A stretch of 11,651 nt of DNA from Chloroflexota bacterium (GTDB lineage Bacteria > Chloroflexota > Anaerolineae > Promineifilales > Promineifilaceae): NCBI GenBank assembly GCA_024278255.1, contig JAJRTP010000210.1, positions 1 to 11,651 on the forward strand. Reading direction: 5' to 3'. Position 1 is the first letter of the stretch. Every line of letters starts with the position of its first letter. Of this stretch, positions 1-6,781 are shown piece by piece. Under the pieces are notes generated by a model. The model was not told the DNA's origin. It saw only the letters and a program-made list of their open reading frames with translations, and made no database searches. Position numbers and translations under genes: made by a program.

Positions 1-1772
1 AAAACGCCATCGTCAAACGGCTGCCGGCCGTGGAAACGCTCGGCTCTACCTCGGCCATTTGCTCCGACAAGACGGGCACCCTCACCCTGAACCAGATGAC
101 CGCCCGCAAATTCTTCATCGCCGGCTACCAGTTCAACATCACCGGCGAAGGCTACTCTTCAGAGGGGCAAATTTCCCACGTCGGCGGGCAGACCCCGGTC
201 TCCCTGGACCCCTTCCTGCTGCCGATGGCCCTGTGCGCCGATGCGGTGGTGGAAGATGGCGATCTCATCGGCGACCCTACCGAAGGGGCGCTGGTGACGT
301 TGGCGGCCAAAGGCGGCCTGGATGTGGGCATGACCCGGCAAACCTACCCGCGCATCGCTGAAGTGCCCTTTGACTCCGCCTACAAATTTATGGCGACCTT
401 CCACAACATGACCAACGCGGCCGGTGAAGCGGTGGTGCGCTGCTACGTCAAGGGCGCGCCGGACGTCATTATTGACCTCTCGGCTACGGGGCGAGGGAAA
501 GATGGTCAGACGGTTGACCTGCATGGCGCGGAGAAGAAACGACTGCTGGCAGGTAATGAAACGCTGGCGAGTGAAGGGCTGCGGGTGATGGTGGTGGCCC
601 AAAAGGATTTTGATCCCCAGACGTTTGACCCTAACCGGGAAGATTTGATTTCCCTGGTGGATGAGTTGATACTGCTGGCGATGGTGGGTATTGTGGACCC
701 GCCGCGTCCCGAAGCAAAAACGGCGATTGCCGAATGCAAACAGGCGGGTATTCAGGTGCGTATGATTACCGGCGACCACGCGGCGACGGCCGCCGCTATT
801 GGCGCAGAACTGGGTATCACGGGCCGAGCCATCACCGGCAAGCAGTTTGCCGCCATGAGCGACGAGGAATTGACCGCCCAAATTGACGAGATTGGCGTGA
901 TTGCCCGCGTAGCCCCGGAACACAAGGTGCGTTTGGTGAAGACGCTCCAAGCCAAAGGCCACATCGTGGCCATGACGGGCGACGGCGTGAATGACGCTCC
1001 CGCGCTGAAGAATGCGGACATTGGCGTGGCTATGGGTATCACCGGCACGGAGGTCTCTAAAGACGCGGCTACGATGATTTTGACGGATGATAATTTTGCT
1101 ACGATTGTAACGGCCGTGGAGCAGGGTCGCATCATCTATGACAACCTCATGAAGTACATCCGCTTCCAGATGGCGGTGCTGGTAGGCTTCATTCTGGCCT
1201 TTCTGGGCGCGGCTTTGGTGGGTGTGGCGGGGGCGGCTTTGTTTACGCCGCTGCAAATTTTGTGGATTAACTTCATTGTGGATGCTCCAATTGGCACCAT
1301 GCTTGGTTTTGATACCGCCTCTCCCGGTTTGATGGCCCAGAAGCCCCGCCCGGCTGATGCGCCTATTATTACCAAACCCTTAGCCATTCGTTTTATCATC
1401 ATTGGCCTGGCGATGGCCATCGTGACGCTGGCTGTGGCTGCCTGGACGGCAGCAACCTACAGCAGCGCAGTCATGACCCAGACAATGGCTATGACTACCT
1501 TCTCGTTGACTCACTTTTCCGTGGCCTTGAATTTGCGCAATCCCAAGGACTCTGTTTTCCACATGGAATCCTTCGCCAATCGGCGTTTGTGGATCACCTT
1601 TGGTCTGGTGTTTGTGGCCATTATCCTGGCGACGGAGCTGCCCATCCTGCAAAAAGTGCTGGGTACAACCAATTTGAATGGTACTTTGTGGGCCATCGCC
1701 ATTGCTGTTGCCGTGCTCTTTTTACTGGTTGGGGAAATTGCCAAATTCATCTTGTGCAAGCTCAATCAATAA
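1..1772 (+). CDS. Cation-transporting P-type ATPase (type II, Ca2+/Mg2+-ATPase-like), 5' partial
   Basis: The frame is open at the left edge (first full codon at base 3), so the start, the actuator domain and membrane helices M1-M4 lie outside. Visible parts, in order: the phosphorylation motif DKTGTLT, with the aspartate at 66-68; the nucleotide-binding KGAPD at 450-464; MITGDH; the hinge TGDGVNDAP at 975-1001; and six C-terminal hydrophobic helices (M5-M10) from about 1140 to 1765. The enzyme should couple ATP hydrolysis, through an aspartyl-phosphate, to cation export across the cytoplasmic membrane. M6 reads WINFIVDAP (1263-1289), which keeps the Asn and Asp equivalent to SERCA N796 and D800 but has Val where SERCA has Thr799. 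M5 has no obvious Asn/Glu pair. This resembles single-site (PMCA-like) pumps more than SERCA, but the M4 motif is missing from view, so the ion cannot be assigned. The family call is secure. Confidence 0.95.
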   Translation, partial: NAIVKRLPAVETLGSTSAICSDKTGTLTLNQMTARKFFIAGYQFNITGEGYSSEGQISHVGGQTPVSLDPFLLPMALCADAVVEDGDLIGDPTEGALVTLAAKGGLDVGMTRQTYPRIAEVPFDSAYKFMATFHNMTNAAGEAVVRCYVKGAPDVIIDLSATGRGKDGQTVDLHGAEKKRLLAGNETLASEGLRVMVVAQKDFDPQTFDPNREDLISLVDELILLAMVGIVDPPRPEAKTAIAECKQAGIQVRMITGDHAATAAAIGAELGITGRAITGKQFAAMSDEELTAQIDEIGVIARVAPEHKVRLVKTLQAKGHIVAMTGDGVNDAPALKNADIGVAMGITGTEVSKDAATMILTDDNFATIVTAVEQGRIIYDNLMKYIRFQMAVLVGFILAFLGAALVGVAGAALFTPLQILWINFIVDAPIGTMLGFDTASPGLMAQKPRPADAPIITKPLAIRFIIIGLAMAIVTLAVAAWTAATYSSAVMTQTMAMTTFSLTHFSVALNLRNPKDSVFHMESFANRRLWITFGLVFVAIILATELPILQKVLGTTNLNGTLWAIAIAVAVLFLLVGEIAKFILCKLNQ

Positions 1773-1787
1773 CGGCTGGTTCGTAGT

Positions 1788-1803
1788 AATCGCTTTAGCG
1801 GTT
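1788..1803 (+). terminator. Short hairpin downstream of the ATPase, possible weak terminator
   Basis: AATCGC and GCGGTT flank a TTTA loop (6 bp with one G-T pair), 15 bases after the ATPase stop codon. There is no run of T after it, so it is a poor match to an intrinsic terminator. It could be part of a longer degenerate repeat, since AATTGCGATT recurs at about 1813-1822. Confidence 0.25.
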
Positions 1804-1837
1804 TGAACGACTAATTGCGATTCATAAATTAGATCGG

Positions 1838-1855
1838 TAATACGTGTAATACGTG
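1838..1855. repeat. Tandem 9-bp duplication TAATACGTG
   Basis: TAATACGTG occurs twice head-to-tail (1838-1846 and 1847-1855), directly before the 1857-1909 palindrome and upstream of fbp. It could be an operator or simple slippage; nothing else in the window repeats it. Confidence 0.5.
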
Positions 1856-1856
1856 T

Positions 1857-1909
1857 GTAGGGGCGGACCCATGTGTCTGCTCAGGGCGCACACACAGGTG
1901 CGCCCCTAC
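1857..1909. repeat. Imperfect palindromic intergenic repeat upstream of fbp
   Basis: The outer arms GTAGGGGCG (1857-1865) and CGCCCCTAC (1901-1909) are perfect inverted repeats. The interior (GTGTCTGC and GGGCGCACAC tracts) continues the complementarity with mismatches. The element ends only four bases before the fbp ATG, so it occupies the place where a ribosome-binding site would be expected. It resembles a REP/MITE-type dispersed palindrome, but a second copy is not present in this window. Confidence 0.6.
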
Positions 1910-1913
1910 TGTT

Positions 1914-3875
1914 ATGGCAATCTCATCTGAAAAACAAGCGTATCTCCAACTGCTGGCCCAGCAGTACCCTACCATCCAGGCCGCCGCCGCTGAAATCATC
2001 AACCTGACGGCCCGGATGCAGCTGCCCAAAGGCACGGAACATTTCGTCTCCGATATTCACGGCGAGTACGGGGCGTTCCAGCACGTTCTCAGAAGCGGCT
2101 CCGGCTCCATCATGCGCCACATCAAGGAGCAGTTTGCCGATGAGTTGACCGAGCAGGAAATGTGCGATCTGGCGACGCTGATCTACTACCCGGAGCAGAA
2201 ATTGACGCTGCTGCTGGATGGGGTGGGGGATACGGCCGTGTGGTACCGCGCCACCTTTTTCCAACTCATCAAATTGTGCCGCGTCCTGGCCTCCAAATAC
2301 ACCCGCGCTGACGTGCGCGCCGCCCTGCCTCCCGATTTTGCTGCCATCCTCGAAGAATTGCTCCACGAACAGGAAAGCATCGGCAACAAGTACGAATACT
2401 ATCTAACCATTATAAACACCATCATCTCTCTGGATCAGGCCGACGAATTCATTGAAGCGTTGGCCGAACTCAGCCAACGACTGGCTATTGCCCGCCTGCA
2501 CGTCATCGGCGACGTGTACGACCGCGGCCCCGCCGCTCACCGCATCATGGATACCCTCCTGGCTTATCACGATGTGGACGTCCAATGGGGCAATCACGAC
2601 ATCCTGTGGATGGGGGCGGCGGCGGGCAGCGCAGCTTGCCTGGCCAACGTCATCCGCACCGCCCTGCGCTACGCTAACATGGAAACGCTGCAAAACGGCT
2701 ACGCCATCAGTCTGCTGCCCCTGGCTACCTTTGCCCTGAACGCCTACGCCGACGATGCCTGCGCCATTTTTTACCCCAAAACGCCGGGCGATGAGGCGTA
2801 CACGGAAAATGAACTGCGGCTCATGGCGAAAATGCACAAAGCCATCGCCGTCATCCAGTTCAAACTGGAAGCGCAAATCATTCAGCGCCGCCCCCACTTC
2901 CAGATGCAAGACCGGCTGTTGCTGGACAAGATTGATTATGAAAAGGGGACGATTTGCCTGAACGGGCAAACGTACCCGCTGCTGGACACGCAGTTCCCCA
3001 CGATTGATCCGGCCGATCCTTTCCGCCTCACCCTGGAGGAGGAAAATACGGCGCTAAAGCTGCAACAATCTTTTGCAATCAGCGAGAAGTTGCAGCAGCA
3101 TGTCCGTTTTCTCTTTTCCAGGGGCAGCATGTATCTGGTTTACAATGGCAATTTGCTTTACCACGGCTGCATTCCACTGGAGGCGGACGGCTCGTTTATG
3201 GCGGCCAAAGTGGGCGGCCAAGAATTTCGGGGGAAGGAATTTATGGATCGGCTGGACCGGCTGGCGCGGCAGGGATATTTCAGCGCTGATCCGGCGGAGA
3301 AATTGTACGGTCAGGACGTGCTGTGGTATCTGTGGACGGGGGCCAAGTCACCGATTTTTGGCAAGAATAAGATGGCGACGTTTGAGCGGTATTTTATTGC
3401 GGACAAGGCGACGCATAAAGAGGAGAAGAATCCTTATTACACGCTGCGGGATCGGGAGGAAACGGCCGTGGCCATCTTAAAAGAGTTTGGCCTCAACCCA
3501 GACACGGCGCACATCATCAACGGCCACGTACCGGTGCAGGTGAAGAAAGGGGAAAGCCCCATCAAAGCGGGCGGCAAGCTGCTGGTGATTGACGGCGGTT
3601 TTGCCAAAGCGTACCAGAACATCACCGGCATTGCCGGTTACAGCCTGATCTACAATTCCTACGGCTTGCTCCTGGCTTCCCATGCTCCGTTTGAGTCGGT
3701 GCAGCAAGCCATTGAGGACAATGTAAATATGCAGACCCGCACGCAAATCCTGAAACGTAACCAAACGCGCATCCGCGTGAAGGATACCGACGAGGGACGG
3801 GAGATTCAGCAGAAGATTGATAATTTGCAGGAATTGTTGTGGGCGTATCGCACGGGGTTGATTCAGGAGAGGTAA
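1914..3875 (+). CDS. fbp: Fructose-1,6-bisphosphatase class III
   Basis: This 653-residue protein belongs to the class III FBPase family, typified by Bacillus subtilis Fbp. It hydrolyses fructose 1,6-bisphosphate to fructose 6-phosphate in gluconeogenesis, in the cytoplasm. It is a calcineurin-like metallophosphatase with motifs in the expected order: SDIHGEYG (residues 46-53), GDVYDRGP (199-206), WGNHDILW (225-232) and NGHVPV (536-541), followed by a conserved C-terminal block with VIDGGFAKAYQ and GYSLIYNSYG. The stretch LPKGTEHFVSDIHGEY is nearly identical to the Bacillus family signature. The ATG at 1914 is preferred because LQLLAQQY and EIINL, near the N-terminus, align with the family before the first motif. 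No good Shine-Dalgarno sequence is visible, because a palindromic repeat abuts the start. The gene ends convergently, 15 bases from the yafQ-like gene. An ACGGCCGT copy overlaps its stop codon. Confidence 0.95.
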   Translation: MAISSEKQAYLQLLAQQYPTIQAAAAEIINLTARMQLPKGTEHFVSDIHGEYGAFQHVLRSGSGSIMRHIKEQFADELTEQEMCDLATLIYYPEQKLTLLLDGVGDTAVWYRATFFQLIKLCRVLASKYTRADVRAALPPDFAAILEELLHEQESIGNKYEYYLTIINTIISLDQADEFIEALAELSQRLAIARLHVIGDVYDRGPAAHRIMDTLLAYHDVDVQWGNHDILWMGAAAGSAACLANVIRTALRYANMETLQNGYAISLLPLATFALNAYADDACAIFYPKTPGDEAYTENELRLMAKMHKAIAVIQFKLEAQIIQRRPHFQMQDRLLLDKIDYEKGTICLNGQTYPLLDTQFPTIDPADPFRLTLEEENTALKLQQSFAISEKLQQHVRFLFSRGSMYLVYNGNLLYHGCIPLEADGSFMAAKVGGQEFRGKEFMDRLDRLARQGYFSADPAEKLYGQDVLWYLWTGAKSPIFGKNKMATFERYFIADKATHKEEKNPYYTLRDREETAVAILKEFGLNPDTAHIINGHVPVQVKKGESPIKAGGKLLVIDGGFAKAYQNITGIAGYSLIYNSYGLLLASHAPFESVQQAIEDNVNMQTRTQILKRNQTRIRVKDTDEGREIQQKIDNLQELLWAYRTGLIQER

Positions 3876-3890
3876 CGGCCGTGACCCTGT

Positions 3891-4163
3891 CTATCCAAAA
3901 AGCTCTACATGGCTGCCCGTCCGGGCCAGTTGTAACTCATTCCCTTCAACACGATAGATCAGCAGCCAGTCGGGTTGCAGGTGGCATTCCCGGAAGCCGT
4001 GCCAGTTGCCTACTAATGCGTGATCCCGGTAACGGCCGTCCAGCGGGTTTTCAGCGGCAAGTGTCCTGATAACCAGTTCCAGTCGAGCCAGATCACGGCC
4101 TTGACGGTGCAGCCGTTTGACGTCCCGGCGAAATCTGGCAGCCTGACGAATAGTAAGCGGCAT
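3891..4163 (-). CDS. yafQ: YafQ-family mRNA interferase toxin (type II toxin-antitoxin)
   Basis: This 90-residue protein is of the RelE/YafQ fold, whose E. coli member cleaves mRNA on the ribosome. The family pattern is clear: YRDHALVGNWHGFRECH, then PDWLLIY, then RTGSHVELFG at the very C-terminus. Residues matching the known YafQ active-site set are H48, H61, D65 and H85, with W66, R81 and F89 also conserved, so the toxin looks intact. The ATG at 4163 lies three bases after the antitoxin stop, typical of a coupled antitoxin-first operon. No strong ribosome-binding site is visible, which fits translational coupling. The stop is 15 bases from the end of fbp on the opposite strand. An ACGGCCGT copy (4032-4039) lies within the gene, encoding D-G-R. 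Confidence 0.92.
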   Translation of the reverse strand: MPLTIRQAARFRRDVKRLHRQGRDLARLELVIRTLAAENPLDGRYRDHALVGNWHGFRECHLQPDWLLIYRVEGNELQLARTGSHVELFG

Positions 4164-4166
4164 GGG

Positions 4167-4427
4167 TTAACTGTTCCAGTCCGCAAACAGTTCATCGGGC
4201 GTAGAGAACAGATCGCCTTCCTTATCTTCCAATTCCATCATGGCTGCCAGCGTTTCCGGATTGGGCATTTTAGCCATTGGCTGGAAGGGAAGCCCGCCTC
4301 TGTTGACAGTTTGCTGCAGAAAGAGACGAATGGCCTCCGCCGTAGACAGACCAATGGCAGAAAAGACGGCTTCCGCTTCTTGTTTAAGTTCAGAATTTAT
4401 TCGTGCTTGCACAGTTACATTGGACAT
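4167..4427 (-). CDS. dinJ: DinJ/RelB-family antitoxin
   Basis: This is an 86-residue acidic antitoxin. The N-terminal part (MSNVTVQARINSELKQEAEAVFSAIGLSTAEAIRLFLQQ; shown in pieces: VQARINSELK, AIGLSTAEAIRLFL) has the ribbon-helix-helix pattern of DinJ. A GGLPF motif and a flexible acidic tail, expected to wrap the toxin, follow. The reading frame is open further upstream, to 4475. The start at 4427 is chosen because AAAGGA (reverse complement of 4438-4443) sits 10 bases before it, the conserved domain begins there, and the longer start would lie upstream of the predicted transcription start. The protein should neutralise the adjacent YafQ-like toxin and repress the operon. Confidence 0.9.
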   Translation of the reverse strand: MSNVTVQARINSELKQEAEAVFSAIGLSTAEAIRLFLQQTVNRGGLPFQPMAKMPNPETLAAMMELEDKEGDLFSTPDELFADWNS

Positions 4428-4466
4428 ATGGCATTTTCCTTTACCGAATTCTAAAAATACAACTGC

Positions 4467-4496
4467 ATTATACATCTATAAAGCGGTAAATTGCAA
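4467..4496 (-). promoter_or_regulatory. Predicted promoter of the dinJ-yafQ operon
   Basis: Read on the minus strand, TTGCAA (4491-4496) and a perfect TATAAT (4467-4472) are separated by 18 bases. Transcription would begin near 4460, about 33 bases before the antitoxin ATG. Sigma-70 consensus logic only. Confidence 0.55.
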
Positions 4497-4566
4497 TCAT
4501 TTGTATGCAGATAGCATGACAACGTTGAAATTTTCATCAATGGAGGCGATTTATGCAACGCTTGAG

Positions 4567-4596
4567 TATAATAAGGGTAGCAGCGCATCAGAGGAG
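4567..4596 (+). promoter_or_regulatory. -10 box and ribosome-binding site of the RHH-retropepsin operon
   Basis: A perfect TATAAT lies at 4567-4572 without a convincing -35, predicting a start near 4579. A strong Shine-Dalgarno sequence, GAGGAG (4591-4596), sits eight bases before the ATG at 4605. The missing -35 suggests activator dependence or an unusual sigma preference. Confidence 0.5.
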
Positions 4597-4604
4597 TATG
4601 ACCT

Positions 4605-5003
4605 ATGGCTGAACAAATAAACATTTCCATTCCCCAAACACTTTACCGCCGTGTCCGTGTATTAGCCCGTGCCCGTAAGCAGCCGGTAGACGATGTGCTG
4701 GTTGAGGTATTAGACCAGGCTTTACCACCGGATGATGAGTCAGATATTACTGACGAGGAGGCTGCCGTTGAACGAGAAATGCAAGCCTATATCGCCTTGC
4801 ATCCTATGTTGAAAAAGAAGTATCTGGGTCAGCATGTGGCGATTTTTGGCGGGCAGTTAATAGACGTTGACGAAGATTATGGCGCTTTGTATGAGCGAAT
4901 TGACGCTCAATATCCGGATCAGTTTGTATGGTTAGCCACAGTGGAAGAAGAGGCCATACCCACATTGGTTTTCCGTTCTCCCCGCTTAGAGCCAATCGGA
5001 TGA
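4605..5003 (+). CDS. Small RHH-like protein with DUF5678-like C-terminal domain
   Basis: This 132-residue protein has two apparent parts. Residues 4-40 (INISIPQTLYRRVRVLARAR and following helix VDDVLVEVLDQAL) have the strand-helix-helix pattern of CopG/Arc antitoxins. After an acidic linker (41-60), residues 65-125 (LKKKYLGQHVAIFGGQLIDV, then a helix and a short strand) look like the small DUF5678-type fold, in which a 'Y-x-G-x-x-V-A-I' start is common. It carries a strong ribosome-binding site, and its TGA overlaps the ATG of the following aspartic protease gene by four bases (ATGA), implying coupled translation and joint function. It is divergent from the dinJ-yafQ operon. The gene is convincing. 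The domain names are from memory of pattern, and the biochemical role is unknown; DNA binding or being the protease's substrate or partner are inferences. Confidence 0.8.
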   Translation: MAEQINISIPQTLYRRVRVLARARKQPVDDVLVEVLDQALPPDDESDITDEEAAVEREMQAYIALHPMLKKKYLGQHVAIFGGQLIDVDEDYGALYERIDAQYPDQFVWLATVEEEAIPTLVFRSPRLEPIG

Positions 5004-5398
5004 GCAAAGTTTACACGTACCAATATGACGCTGATTACGATCCGGCTATGCCGGTTATGGGTATTCAGATTGGCCGCGCTATGGCCGGAGTTTCATTGGC
5101 CCTGACGTCGCTGGTAGATTCCGGCGCTGATGCCACAATGATACCCGAACGCTATTTGCAACAAGTTCGCGCCCGGCGCAGTCGTAAAAAATGGATGCGG
5201 GGCACAGCCGGAGGGCGAATCCTGGTAGACCTGTACCCAATTTCCTTACAGATAGGGCCATTGACACAGGCACATTTGGAAGTCGTCGGCAATACCCAGA
5301 ATGACGAGGTGATTATTGGCCGGGATGTGCTGAATTACTTAACTGTTACGCTCAACGGGCCGGGAAGTTCGGTAGAAATAGCTGAAGAAGTTGTTTGA
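5000..5398 (+). CDS. Retropepsin-like aspartic protease (clan AA)
   Basis: This 132-residue single-domain protein has the two hallmarks of retropepsin-like proteases: LVDSGADATMIP, with the catalytic D40-S-G-A, and the hydrophobic flap-partner motif EVIIGRDVLNYL (residues 103-114). Such proteins act as homodimers, each contributing one aspartate. No signal peptide or membrane segment is seen, so it should be cytosolic. The ATG at 5000 overlaps the upstream stop; a longer in-frame start at 4928 lies inside the upstream gene and adds non-family sequence, so it is rejected. The gene ends 17 bases from the convergent Fe-S gene. Bacterial members of this type are little characterised; regulated cleavage of the partner encoded just upstream is an inference. 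The family call is secure, the substrate unknown. Confidence 0.88.
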   Translation: MSKVYTYQYDADYDPAMPVMGIQIGRAMAGVSLALTSLVDSGADATMIPERYLQQVRARRSRKKWMRGTAGGRILVDLYPISLQIGPLTQAHLEVVGNTQNDEVIIGRDVLNYLTVTLNGPGSSVEIAEEVV

Positions 5399-5415
5399 AA
5401 TAAACTGTTTGCTGA

Positions 5416-6537
5416 TCATTCCCGCGCCAACAACCGATCCACTTTTGACCGTACCGCCAGCATCACCATATCCGTTGTCTTCAGTTTGCCTCTGGCCCGG
5501 CCCAGTTGTATGTGGGTCATCACGGTGTTCTTGGGGATAGACGGCCGTTCCCCTTCCGGCTTTCTTGCCAATGTCAGCGCCCCGGTGGGACAGGTAGACA
5601 CGCACAAGCCGCAGCCAATACAGCGATCCAGATTCACCTCCGGCACATACATCTCCAAATCCAGGGCATCCATCTGGCAGCGCACCTCGCACAGGCCGCA
5701 ACTGGTACACAGTTCCTCATTGACCTGGGCAAAGAAAGCAGAGGCTAAGACGCTGGCCGGTTGGGGATGCTTCTTCAAGTTGCGCAAGACGCCGCAGCAG
5801 TCGCCACAGCAGCAGCAAATAAACGAGGCGTCCTGAGAATTTCCCGGCTGCAAAACCAGACCGGCGTCATTGGCTGATTCCAGAATGTGCAGCGCTTCTT
5901 CCTGATCAATCGGCCGTCCCAGGCCGTTGCGCTGGTAGAAATCGGCTGCCGCGCCAAAAGAGAGGCAGGTTTCCAGCGGCTTGCCGCAGCCTTCACCCAC
6001 CATTTGCCGTTCCTGGCGGCAGATGCACGGGGCAACCACGATATTTTCCTGCGCCCGGACGATGGCCTCAGCCTGTTCGTAAACCATCACTTCCATCTGG
6101 GCATCAATGCTTTCCCCCACCGGAATGGTGCGCAGTTGCGGCGTCTTTTCCCAAATCTGTATCAGATGGGGCGCATATTCTTCAAAATCCCGGATGAGTT
6201 CCGGCGTTAGCCGGCCCACCTGAAATTCCCAGATACCGATGACAAAAGGCGCGGCCGAATAGCGCGGCGGTCCTTCATGGGGATGGTAACTGTAAATCAA
6301 CCCCTTTTCTTCCATCTCTTGCAGGCGCCGGGCTGTTTCCGGCGCGGGTAAACCGGCGCGGCGGGCTACGACACGCGCTTCTTCAGGTAGGAGGGTCAGA
6401 TGCAGGGCTAGTTCGGCTTCTTCCGGGGAAAAGAGGCGGCGTAAAATACGCAATTCCACGCCGGATTCTGTGGCGGGATAACCGGCTGGCAGGTCATCTA
6501 AATGGCGGGCTAATTTTTGGTAAATATCTTGGGACAT
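5416..6537 (-). CDS. Winged-helix and dicluster ferredoxin-domain Fe-S protein
   Basis: This 373-residue soluble protein has three parts. Residues about 35-95 (PEEARVVARRAGLPAPETARR, then MEEKGLIYSY) read as a winged helix-turn-helix. Residues 165-250 contain an unusual cysteine set: C171, C173, C184 and C191, then CCCCGDCCG at 241-249. Residues 277-316 form a classic bacterial dicluster ferredoxin, CTSCGLCEVRC and CIGCGLCVSTCP, able to hold two [4Fe-4S] clusters. Proteins of this architecture occur in anaerobes and are usually annotated only as 4Fe-4S binding. A role in electron transfer or redox-responsive regulation is inference. The start is supported by GAGGAGG (reverse complement of 6543-6549), five bases before the ATG. 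An ACGGCCGT copy (5541-5548) lies in the gene. It is on the same strand as lpdA but separated by 306 bases with its own putative promoter. Confidence 0.9.
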   Translation of the reverse strand: MSQDIYQKLARHLDDLPAGYPATESGVELRILRRLFSPEEAELALHLTLLPEEARVVARRAGLPAPETARRLQEMEEKGLIYSYHPHEGPPRYSAAPFVIGIWEFQVGRLTPELIRDFEEYAPHLIQIWEKTPQLRTIPVGESIDAQMEVMVYEQAEAIVRAQENIVVAPCICRQERQMVGEGCGKPLETCLSFGAAADFYQRNGLGRPIDQEEALHILESANDAGLVLQPGNSQDASFICCCCGDCCGVLRNLKKHPQPASVLASAFFAQVNEELCTSCGLCEVRCQMDALDLEMYVPEVNLDRCIGCGLCVSTCPTGALTLARKPEGERPSIPKNTVMTHIQLGRARGKLKTTDMVMLAVRSKVDRLLARE

Positions 6538-6561
6538 GCGTTCCTCCTCGAATGAAAATGC

Positions 6562-6665
6562 TGGAGATGGTCATCGTTTCGGTCATGTAGGGCGATTTTG
6601 TAAATCGCCTCTGGACGATTTTGCAAATCGTCCTACAGGTTTGGCTTGAATAATGACCATCCCCA
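6562..6665. repeat. Palindromic MITE-like element with two tandem hairpins
   Basis: The outer arms TGGAGATGGTCAT (6562-6574) and ATGACCATCCCCA (6653-6665) are inverted repeats with one mismatch. Inside, two hairpins follow each other: 6591-6609 (GGCGATTT, TGT loop, AAATCGCC) and 6614-6632 (GACGATTT, TGC loop, AAATCGTC). Each has a perfect 8-bp stem, and the G-C to A-T difference between copies is compensated on both sides. GTAGG (6587-6591) and CCTAC (6632-6636) pair around both. If transcribed, it would lie in the leader of the Fe-S gene. Confidence 0.7.
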
Positions 6666-6721
6666 AAATGCCTGTTCTTTGTGAGGGGGGTGACGGCCGT
6701 AAGCACAGACATAACCGTTAA

Positions 6722-6764
6722 ATACTGTCCTGACAGCATACCATTTTGCCCGGCTGCGTCACAA
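6722..6764 (-). promoter_or_regulatory. Putative promoter with overlapping operator for the Fe-S gene
   Basis: On the minus strand, TTGTGA (6759-6764) and TATGCT (6735-6740) are spaced 18 bases apart. The -10 overlaps an 18-base imperfect palindrome, ATACTGTCCTGACAGCAT (6722-6739), with core CTGTC/GACAG. The arrangement would suit repression by a dimeric regulator. Both hexamers are imperfect, so this is a weak call. Confidence 0.3.
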
Positions 6765-6781
6765 GTGATGTTTGTCATGCG

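Noticed and set aside
159..1256. 365-codon open frame on the minus strand
   Set aside because: It is antisense to the P-type ATPase, whose motifs are unambiguous. The translation is His/Arg-rich low-complexity sequence without family features.
2403..2969. 188-codon open frame on the minus strand
   Set aside because: Shadow within fbp, with no supporting signal.
4020..4454. 144-codon open frame on the plus strand across the toxin-antitoxin genes
   Set aside because: It is antisense to two clearly recognised genes and contains no motif.
4428..4475. Longer start for the DinJ-like antitoxin
   Set aside because: The extension would start upstream of the predicted transcription start and span the -10 box; the ATG at 4427 has the ribosome-binding site and begins the conserved domain.
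4928..4999. Longer start for the retropepsin-like protease
   Set aside because: It lies entirely inside the upstream coding sequence; the ATG at 5000 gives the typical coupled overlap and a normal family length.
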